The notes under the pieces are model-generated. The model was not told the DNA's origin. It did not search any database and was given only the letters and a program-made list of their open reading frames with translations. A program made the position numbers and the translations under genes. From GCA-020344715 sp050115935 (lineage in GTDB: Archaea > Thermoproteota > Bathyarchaeia > Bathyarchaeales > Bathyarchaeaceae), in NCBI GenBank assembly GCA_050115935.1, contig JASFPO010000121.1:1-6072 (forward strand): a stretch of DNA of 6,072 nucleotides, read 5' to 3'. Within the stretch, counting starts at the first letter, position 1. Each line of letters begins with the position of its first letter. Below, piece after piece: positions 1 through 5,318 of this stretch.

Positions 1-855
1 CTCATCCATCTGAACAACTGGCTTATGGATATCGGTCTAGTGAGACTAAAGAAAGATCTAAGCAGCAGGATCAAGTTTTGGTTGTTCAAGCATGGTCTCT
101 CTCCTCAAACCCTCTACAACTTCGTAACCATGTTTGGCCTGCAGAACATAATAAGTAGGAGAGGAACAGGGAAGAGGGAGCAAGCACGAAACCTGTTGAA
201 GAAGCTATTCCTTTCCTTTTCGAATGTAGACTGGTCTAGAACAAAGGCCTATTCGTTTGGGATGAGTGGAGCCATCTTTGTGAACCTCAAAGGAAGAGAG
301 CCAAAAGGAGCTGTTGAAAAAGAGCAGTATGAAGGTCTCAGGAATTTCATTGTTAGAGAATCTAAGAAGCTGAAGAATCCCAAGACCGATCACGAATTGA
401 TTAGACACATCATCAAGAGAGAGGAGATATACTCAGGCCCTTGTATCGATATGGCTCCTGACTTGCTCGTGGTTCCCATGGAAATCTACTCCGCTTTTGG
501 AGACTTTGAGTTCTTCTCTCACTCATTGATTTCCCCCGCTACTCAGACAGGATTCCACAGGATGAAAGGAGTATTCATCATCAAAGGTGGCCCGGTTAGG
601 CAAAGAAGAATACTTGACAGCACGAACATTGTAGATGTTACACCCACGATACTACAAGTGATGGCGATCCCCATACCCCATAATATCGATGGAAAAATTC
701 CAATTGAAGCATTCAAACCCTCATATCTGAAGCTGCATCCAGTTCAATACGAAAAGGTGGAACCACCTCAAAAACCTAGCCCCAAGTTTGAGTGGACAAA
801 AGAGGACGAAAATCTGGTTAAAGAGAGGTTGAAGGCGCTAGGCTATCTAGGTTAA
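1..855 (+). CDS. Alkaline-phosphatase-superfamily phosphodiesterase/phosphatase, C-terminal part (5' end outside window)
   Basis: The frame is open from base 1, and the first eight residues (LIHLNNWL) fit the family's 'iyLNnWL..xGyL' stretch, so the ATG at 25 is internal and the gene is cut by the window edge. Of 284 visible residues, recognisable family blocks are IFVNLKGREPKG (92-103), the REEIYSGP stretch ending in APDLLVVP (152-159), TGFHRMKGVF (183-192), NIVDVTPTIL (209-218), DGK (230-232) and the terminal LKALGYLG. His186 in the G-x-H motif is the expected last metal ligand. The nucleophile and the S-D-H-G metal motif should lie upstream of the window. Members are metal-dependent hydrolases of phosphate mono- or diesters, often annotated type I phosphodiesterase/nucleotide pyrophosphatase. 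Family assignment is firm; the substrate is unknown. Lying before glycosyltransferase genes, it could act on a sugar-phosphate, nucleotide-sugar or lipid-phosphate intermediate (inference). It is separated by 69 bases from the next gene. Confidence 0.85.
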   Translation, partial: LIHLNNWLMDIGLVRLKKDLSSRIKFWLFKHGLSPQTLYNFVTMFGLQNIISRRGTGKREQARNLLKKLFLSFSNVDWSRTKAYSFGMSGAIFVNLKGREPKGAVEKEQYEGLRNFIVRESKKLKNPKTDHELIRHIIKREEIYSGPCIDMAPDLLVVPMEIYSAFGDFEFFSHSLISPATQTGFHRMKGVFIIKGGPVRQRRILDSTNIVDVTPTILQVMAIPIPHNIDGKIPIEAFKPSYLKLHPVQYEKVEPPQKPSPKFEWTKEDENLVKERLKALGYLG

Positions 856-924
856 TAGACATGACAACATGCATAACTACTATGGAGGACGTTTAAGCAC
901 ACGTGAAAGGCGGAATAGACTCCT
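856..924 (+). promoter_or_regulatory. Short intergenic region, possible weak promoter for the downstream four-gene unit
   Basis: This is the only gap of any size between + strand genes. TTTAAG at 892-897, preceded by the purine-rich GGAGGA, sits about 30 bases before the ATG at 925. That is roughly the spacing of an archaeal BRE/TATA pair for a leaderless or short-leader transcript, but the TATA match is poor. AAGGCGG (907-913) could be a distant ribosome binding site, although it is 11 bases from the start. No T-rich terminator follows the phosphatase gene, so read-through from upstream is equally possible. Confidence 0.2.
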
Positions 925-1845
925 ATGAGAAAGCAAATTCTTGTGTCATTGACGATTTTCTTTTTCTTCCTAGAGATATGGTTTGCATCGCAAACACATC
1001 TACCTCCATCTCCTAAGGTTTCAGAAAGCAATGAAGCCTTTGGTTTTGAACCCGAGCTTAACTTCGAATTGCACCAAATGAATGTTATCCAACCGAGTCT
1101 GCAGGTTGCAGGCCAACTTCTCACAATCTCCTCTGAAAGAGGAGAAGATGGTTTGGCATGGTCTATTTTTGAGGGATATGTTGACGTGAATGTGCCGTTT
1201 AGACGAGACCTAAAGCTGAGATATGCAATGTTCACTTCCCAACTCAACTTGGACACAGATGCAGTCCGCCTACGCTTTTTTCTGGTTAATGGCACCCACT
1301 TCGTTGTACTAGCCTATGAAATAGGCTTCACCGAGGAAGATAGTCTTCCTGACCCAGACTCCAAGAACTATTCATATATTTTCTTTCAAATCGGAAACAA
1401 TACGAACACATGGTTCAATGATGAACGAAGTCTGTGGAACGATCTAATCAACAAAGGCTTGTCGTTAGAAACTTCATGGAGAGTAGCACGGATAACATTT
1501 GGAGTCATGTCCTATCGAAAAGACCCCGATATAGCAGATTACATGATGGAAGGCGTTCTGAAACTGGATGACAACTCGCTCTATTATGAAAACCTGCTTA
1601 AAGCTGAGATAACATCTACCGATTCTCAAGTTTCTCAATATGCGGTAGCTGGAATGATCATTAGCTTGGTTTCATTCTTTGTGTGTTCCAGTGTCACCGT
1701 GAAGATGAGCCGCTCAAAGAACTCTGGAAGCAAAGATCGAGCGCGCTCAAGCCTATATAGCTTGGACACTGGACCTTTCTTTTGGCGAACTCATATACCC
1801 CACTCTAGGAGAGACAAGCACCACATACAAGTCTTCATCCGGTGA
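925..1845 (+). CDS. Protein A: membrane-anchored ectodomain protein of unknown function, paralogue of protein B
   Basis: I recognise no named family. The 306 residues comprise a short positive N-terminus (MRK), a membrane segment at about 5-20 ending in WFASQ (19-23), an extracytoplasmic region at about 24-237, a second membrane segment at about 239-259 (YAVAGMIISLVSFF...), and a basic tail. The WFASQ end is a poor signal-peptidase site, so the N-terminal segment may remain as an anchor. The ectodomain alternates hydrophobic and polar residues like a beta-sandwich and has sequons at N122, N148 and N158. Residues 79-135 (from WSIFE) match B residues 81-137 at 23 of 57 positions without gaps; both also share NTW, W-x-D-L, G-x-x-SY and LYYE/LFYE. 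The start is fixed: ATG 925 follows an in-frame TAG at 916-918. The tail after residue 261 is about 30 residues longer than in B, is rich in His and Arg, and overlaps regulatory-looking DNA, so its last part may be an artefact. The stop overlaps the next gene's ribosome binding site. A role in surface glycan assembly or display is inference from context. Confidence 0.8.
   Translation: MRKQILVSLTIFFFFLEIWFASQTHLPPSPKVSESNEAFGFEPELNFELHQMNVIQPSLQVAGQLLTISSERGEDGLAWSIFEGYVDVNVPFRRDLKLRYAMFTSQLNLDTDAVRLRFFLVNGTHFVVLAYEIGFTEEDSLPDPDSKNYSYIFFQIGNNTNTWFNDERSLWNDLINKGLSLETSWRVARITFGVMSYRKDPDIADYMMEGVLKLDDNSLYYENLLKAEITSTDSQVSQYAVAGMIISLVSFFVCSSVTVKMSRSKNSGSKDRARSSLYSLDTGPFFWRTHIPHSRRDKHHIQVFIR
1739..1748. 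repeat. Perfect 10-base palindrome GAGCGCGCTC
   Basis: GAGCGCGCTC reads identically on both strands and is markedly GC-rich for this region. It lies in the part of gene A that encodes the tail missing from B, four bases before a TATA-like palindrome and about 100 bases before the glycosyltransferase start. It could be an operator or a small hairpin. A chance palindrome in coding DNA is also possible. Confidence 0.35.
1753..1760 (+). promoter_or_regulatory. Candidate archaeal TATA box for the GT2 gene
   Basis: CTATATAG is the best TATA-like element between the end of the conserved part of gene A and the ATG at 1850. An archaeal start about 26 bases downstream would fall near 1783 and give a leader of roughly 65-70 bases. 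The sequence just upstream is not a good BRE. It lies inside the open frame of gene A, so an internal promoter within an operon is the most that can be claimed. Confidence 0.25.
1841..1845 (+). promoter_or_regulatory. Ribosome binding site GGTGA for the GT2 gene, overlapping the stop of gene A
   Basis: GGTGA is complementary to the conserved 3' end of archaeal 16S rRNA and is followed by four bases and then ATG 1850. Its TGA is also the stop codon of gene A, which suggests translational coupling. The same GGTGA-N4-ATG arrangement occurs before gene B at 4494-4505, which strengthens both start calls. Confidence 0.7.
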
Positions 1846-1849
1846 CAAA

Positions 1850-2902
1850 ATGAGATTGTCTAAAGATCCCAAAGTAGGCATAATAATTCTCAATTTTAAC
1901 GGTTTAAAAGATACTGATGCATGTATTAAATCCTTGTTAGAAACCAAATATAGCAACTTCCGATTGTTTCTCGTAGATAACGCTTCTCAAGATGGAAGCG
2001 TTGAATACGTGACTCAACACCATCCACAAGTCCAGATAATCCAAAATAAAGAGAATCTTGGTCCTGCTGAAGGATACAATGCAGGGCTGCGCTTTTTGAA
2101 TAACGAATACAAATATGTGGTTCTGGTCAACAATGACATGGCATTTGATCCCCAATGGCTTTCTGAGATGGTGAAGGTTGCAGAAAACGACCCTTCCATA
2201 GGAGCTTGTCAGCCAAAGATTCTACAGCTTTCAAACCCAAAAATGTTCGAGTATAATGGTGCTTGTGGGGGGTTCTTAGACGCATACGGTTATCCTTGGC
2301 TACGTGGAAGGATAATGGAGTACATCGAGGAAGATCGAGGACAATATGACAATATAGAAGAGATTTTCTGGGTTGGCGGATGTTCCTTTTTCATTCGCAA
2401 AGAGGTCTTAGATAAAACGGGCTTATTTGATGACATGTTTTTCATACAGTTTGAGGAGATCGACTTATGTTGGCGAATACATCTGTGCGGTTACAGAGTG
2501 TTTTCGGTTCCATCTAGTGTTGTCTATCACAAAGGAACACAAGACAGAAAGAACGAAAGAGTGTGGATGTTGAAACATAGGAACAATATTCTGATGATTA
2601 TCAAGAACTACAGCTTCTCAAATTTGTCAAGGAACCTGCCTCTACGCTTCTTTCTTGATTTGTGTAGTCTAACAAAAACTGGTACAATTCCATTAAGAGC
2701 TTATTCTTGGATACTCCGAAATCTCAGGAAAGCTTGGAAACACAGATTGTGGGTTCAAACAATTGTGAGAAGCGTTCCCGACGAGAGCTTTTCAGATACG
2801 ATGATAAAGCAACCTGTTCCCATCATGTGTTACCTTAAAGGATATCGAGACTTCAGAAACTTTCAACGAGTGTGTCTAAAGTGGAAAAAAGAAGATGTCT
2901 AA
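1850..2902 (+). CDS. Family 2 (GT-A fold) glycosyltransferase, rhamnosyltransferase-like
   Basis: The 350-residue product transfers a sugar from a nucleotide sugar to a glycan or lipid-linked acceptor at the cytoplasmic face. The N-terminal strand is VGIIILNFNG (9-18), followed by LVDNASQDGS (41-50) with the nucleotide-binding Asp43. The metal/sugar motif is VLVNNDMAFDP (91-101), where NND replaces a strict DxD, as is common in WbbL/rhamnosyltransferase-type GT2 proteins. WVGGCSFFIRKEV (174-186) and FFIQFEEIDLCWR (197-209) follow; the latter carries the acidic E-x-D pair containing the probable catalytic base. GYRVFSVPSSVVYHKG (214-229) closes the domain. The remaining 120 residues are basic and hydrophobic with no clear transmembrane helix, and probably associate with the membrane. 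The start at ATG 1850 is supported by GGTGA four bases upstream. The frame is in fact open upstream to 1709, with no good start codon there. The 3' end overlaps the GT-C frame by up to 31 bases. The fold family is certain; donor and acceptor are not. Confidence 0.93.
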   Translation: MRLSKDPKVGIIILNFNGLKDTDACIKSLLETKYSNFRLFLVDNASQDGSVEYVTQHHPQVQIIQNKENLGPAEGYNAGLRFLNNEYKYVVLVNNDMAFDPQWLSEMVKVAENDPSIGACQPKILQLSNPKMFEYNGACGGFLDAYGYPWLRGRIMEYIEEDRGQYDNIEEIFWVGGCSFFIRKEVLDKTGLFDDMFFIQFEEIDLCWRIHLCGYRVFSVPSSVVYHKGTQDRKNERVWMLKHRNNILMIIKNYSFSNLSRNLPLRFFLDLCSLTKTGTIPLRAYSWILRNLRKAWKHRLWVQTIVRSVPDESFSDTMIKQPVPIMCYLKGYRDFRNFQRVCLKWKKEDV

Positions 2903-4506
2903 AGAGCCTTTCTGCTCTTTTGCCTTTGCAGAATATCGTTGCATTAATCTTGATTGGCTTGGTCATTTTTCTCACGCGTGTGATTTTCGTAACTGTTCCC
3001 CCTTTTCAAAGCGATGATAGCTTGTACACGTATGCCGCATATGCAATCTCAAGAGGAGTCACACCTTACAAGCAGATATTCTTGGCACATCCACCATTGC
3101 TCTACTTCATCGTGGCTGGAATAATTGAAGTGGTCGGAACTAATCTTGTCTTCATTCGCTTTTGCAACACTGGGATTTTATTGGCCACATTTTTCTTAAC
3201 CTATTTGTTTGCGAAAGTCCTACTTGGAGATGATGAGAAAAGCGGGATTACTGCATTGTCAAGTGCATCAATTTATGCTTTTTATCCAATGATTGTCATA
3301 TTTTCCATACCGGTCTTAGTCGAATTTCCATTCACTCTTTTCACGTTGGCAAGTGTAATATTCTATGTCATGTCTTTTCATTCCACAAGAAAATCGCTCA
3401 TATTCCTCACTGGGCTTTTTTTGGGGTTTGCATTGATAACCAAGCTAACCACCTTCATTTTTGCTGCCTCTATAGTTCTGTTTAACGGAATAGTGTTTAC
3501 TTGGCAAAGAAAATTCAAGAAAGTACTTAGTGACACTATTCTAGTGACTTTAGGAATGGCACTGCCATTAGCTGTGACTCTGTTTCTGCTGCATTTTCAT
3601 TTCAACTCTCTTTCACAATTCTATCTTCAATCCATTTCCTTTCAAACAATACGGCGTCAAATGACTAGTATGGATCGGTGGAGCAGCATATCTTCCTACG
3701 CGAACTCCTTCTTTCCTCTCATAATAACCGGAGTATTAGGCGCTCTTTACCTCATTTTTGATGCCAAAAAGCGAAGTGATCCGACGATTGTCTTGCCTGT
3801 TTGGTTATATGCATTCAATGCCCTGAGTTTAGTTATTCTTCCGACAATATTTACGCATTATTTTATTTACTTGGCACCGTATCTCTCCTTTCTAAGTGTC
3901 GTTTTTCTCTTTGAAGCATTATCCGTTATTAACACAAAAGGAAAATCAATGATTAACACTGGCCTGCTTTCAAGACTAAGAAGTAGAATCTTGCCTGTTT
4001 TCTTGGTTCTTATCCTGTTGATAGCGTCACAAATTGTCACTCAGGTCGAGACACAGATCCCATATTTCTACGAAGGTCCATACACGAAAATCGAGTTGTA
4101 CATCGGAAACTACGTCAGAAACATAACCGATTATGACGACATGATATGGACTAGTGAAGGTGGAATAGCATTTTTCGCGCAGAGATTGATTGTTGCGCCT
4201 AACTCAAGCCGGTGGCCTATGCAAGCTCTCTTCAACGACGTTTTCAACAGCACCTTCGACGACGGAAGCAAAGGGATGGGAATACTTACCCCCGAGCAGT
4301 TTGCAGAGGCGTGGGAACAGGAAAACGTGGAAGTCATCGTCTTTATATTTGGGAAGGGGTGGGTACCATATCCAGACGATCTCATATGGAACGGATTCCA
4401 AGACCAAGAAGGTGTGGCTAGTTATGTAGAGCAAAGATATGAACTAAAGCACATAGTAACTGCTTACGAAGTGCCATATATATATGAGATTTGGGTGAGG
4501 AAATGA
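2872..4506 (+). CDS. Polytopic GT-C glycosyltransferase (PMT/ArnT-like, GT39/GT83 type) with C-terminal extracytoplasmic domain
   Basis: The product (544 residues from GTG 2872) should transfer a sugar from a polyprenyl-phosphate carrier on the outer face of the membrane. A first membrane helix (about 21-43) leads into a loop with SDDS (Asp48/Asp49), where GT-C enzymes keep the catalytic acid, and then GVTPYKQIFLAHPPLLYF, which fits the family's 'PY...hPPl.Y' signature. About ten more hydrophobic segments follow to about residue 390; HYFIYLAPYLSFLSVV (329-344) fits the 'YLLPLLPALALL' block. Residues 391-544 form a soluble outer domain with sequons at N417, N444 and N459, typical of archaeal GT39-like proteins. 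The start is uncertain: GTG 2872, GTG 2881 and TTG 2920 are in frame, and none has a clear ribosome binding site. GTG 2872 or 2881 would overlap the GT2 gene; TTG 2920 would avoid the overlap and leave 528 residues. The stop overlaps gene B's ATG (ATGA). The superfamily is well supported; the sugar and acceptor cannot be read from sequence. Confidence 0.88.
   Translation: MSKVEKRRCLKSLSALLPLQNIVALILIGLVIFLTRVIFVTVPPFQSDDSLYTYAAYAISRGVTPYKQIFLAHPPLLYFIVAGIIEVVGTNLVFIRFCNTGILLATFFLTYLFAKVLLGDDEKSGITALSSASIYAFYPMIVIFSIPVLVEFPFTLFTLASVIFYVMSFHSTRKSLIFLTGLFLGFALITKLTTFIFAASIVLFNGIVFTWQRKFKKVLSDTILVTLGMALPLAVTLFLLHFHFNSLSQFYLQSISFQTIRRQMTSMDRWSSISSYANSFFPLIITGVLGALYLIFDAKKRSDPTIVLPVWLYAFNALSLVILPTIFTHYFIYLAPYLSFLSVVFLFEALSVINTKGKSMINTGLLSRLRSRILPVFLVLILLIASQIVTQVETQIPYFYEGPYTKIELYIGNYVRNITDYDDMIWTSEGGIAFFAQRLIVAPNSSRWPMQALFNDVFNSTFDDGSKGMGILTPEQFAEAWEQENVEVIVFIFGKGWVPYPDDLIWNGFQDQEGVASYVEQRYELKHIVTAYEVPYIYEIWVRK
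2901..2920 (+). other. Perfect 7-base-pair hairpin at the GT2/GT-C junction
   Basis: AAAGAGC (2901-2907), a six-base loop CTTTCT, and GCTCTTT (2914-2920) can form a perfect stem that begins inside the GT2 stop codon (TAA 2900-2902) and is followed by one more T. It lies inside the first codons of the GT-C frame if translation starts at GTG 2872. It could weaken read-through, protect the mRNA end, or affect initiation of the GT-C gene. The following T run is too short to call it a terminator with confidence. Confidence 0.35.
4494..4498 (+). promoter_or_regulatory. Ribosome binding site GGTGA for gene B, inside the end of the GT-C gene
   Basis: GGTGA (within GGGTGAGG, 4493-4500) lies four bases before ATG 4503, the same arrangement as before the GT2 gene. 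It decides the start of gene B in favour of ATG 4503 over the in-frame TTG at 4491, which would place the binding site inside the gene. Confidence 0.75.
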
Positions 4507-5309
4507 GAAAGGATTTGTTGGCAATAATATTTTGTGCTATTGCTCTTTTTCACGTGTGGTTTGCATCTCAACTGAATCATTACTCGCTAGCTAATGTGAA
4601 AGTAGAGCTCGAAGCCTTCAGCTTTGAAAGAGAAAAAGAAAACCTGAGAATCGATCGTGTTGAAAATATCGTTAACCACACTTCTCGAATTGATGAAGAC
4701 TTCCTTAACCTCTCCTGTTATCGAGAATCCGAGCATTTTCCATGGTCGATTTTTGAAGTTTCTATAGATACCAACATACCTTTGAGAAAGGATCTGAACG
4801 TCTCCTTTTCCCTGCATGCATCCCAACTCAATCTAAGCACTGATTGTGCATACGTATCACTGGTTCTGGCTGATGGTGAAAGAATGATTTTGCTTGGTTA
4901 CTATTTGGGGTATCAACTGCCCGAATGGAGATTTCTGCGAGACTATTATGTATCCTATGAGGTTAGCGGCGTTCCAAACACATGGATTAGCGGAAGAAGA
5001 AATATGTGGAGTGACCTGACTCAGAAAAACTTACCACTTACACGTTCACTTAACATCATAAAAGCCTCTGCAGGGATATTGTCTTATCATCCAGCGCCAC
5101 AGTCCTCAGACAGCAAACGAATGCAGGCTATGTTCAACACAACTAAGAACGCCCTTTTTTACGAGCGTTCATCTTTTGTGAAGATAACCCCTAGTTCGTA
5201 CCAGTTTCCTTCGAGTGCGGTCCTCCTAATCGCTACCGATCTCTTTCTACTCGTTTTGTTTGCCAAGATGGCCAAAAACCCAAAGGCAGGGAAGCACCTC
5301 GCCACTTGA
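4503..5309 (+). CDS. Protein B: membrane-anchored ectodomain protein of unknown function, paralogue of protein A
   Basis: The 268 residues have the same architecture as protein A: MRK, a membrane segment at about 4-20 ending in WFASQ at 19-23, an extracytoplasmic region at about 24-236, a membrane segment at about 237-255 (SSAVLLIATDLFLLVLF), and a short basic tail KMAKNPKAGKHLAT. The conserved core starts at WSIFE (81-85) and includes D-x-N-x-P-x-R-x-DL, SQLNL (107-111), NTW (159-161), WSDL (169-172), GILSY (191-195) and ALFYE (217-221). It carries five N-X-S/T sequons (N58, N69, N99, N110, N212), none matching A's sequons in the ungapped 57-residue core, so sequon density rather than position seems to be kept. 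The ATG overlaps the GT-C stop as ATGA and is preceded by GGTGA, indicating tight translational coupling to the glycosyltransferase. I know no named family for it. Plausible roles are a GT-C partner subunit, a surface glycan acceptor or a lectin-like protein; none is shown by sequence. Confidence 0.82.
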   Translation: MRKDLLAIIFCAIALFHVWFASQLNHYSLANVKVELEAFSFEREKENLRIDRVENIVNHTSRIDEDFLNLSCYRESEHFPWSIFEVSIDTNIPLRKDLNVSFSLHASQLNLSTDCAYVSLVLADGERMILLGYYLGYQLPEWRFLRDYYVSYEVSGVPNTWISGRRNMWSDLTQKNLPLTRSLNIIKASAGILSYHPAPQSSDSKRMQAMFNTTKNALFYERSSFVKITPSSYQFPSSAVLLIATDLFLLVLFAKMAKNPKAGKHLAT

Positions 5310-5318
5310 GATGAATTA

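Noticed and set aside
25..27. ATG 25 as the start of the phosphatase gene
   Set aside because: The frame is open to base 1, and the eight residues before it fit the conserved family sequence; the gene is simply cut by the window edge.
852..1295. 147-codon open frame on the minus strand over gene A
   Set aside because: It lies antisense to a gene with clear paralogue conservation, its translation is basic and cysteine/serine-rich without motifs, and it has no supporting start signal.
2895..2897. ATG 2895 (preceded by a purine-rich run) as the GT-C start
   Set aside because: It is out of frame with the GT-C protein and reaches a stop after roughly 40 codons; it would only work if the sequence had an indel between 2895 and about 2930, for which I see no evidence.
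4131..4434. Cluster of short open frames on both strands in the GT-C outer-domain region
   Set aside because: All overlap the conserved GT-C frame, contradict each other, and show no recognisable motif; they are shadows of a stretch with few stops.
4491..4493. TTG 4491 as the start of gene B
   Set aside because: ATG 4503 has a well-placed GGTGA and aligns exactly with the MRK start and WFASQ spacing of protein A.
5310..5318. Terminator between the convergent genes B and the decarboxylase
   Set aside because: Only nine bases separate the stops, and there is neither a hairpin nor a T-rich run on either strand in or next to the gap.
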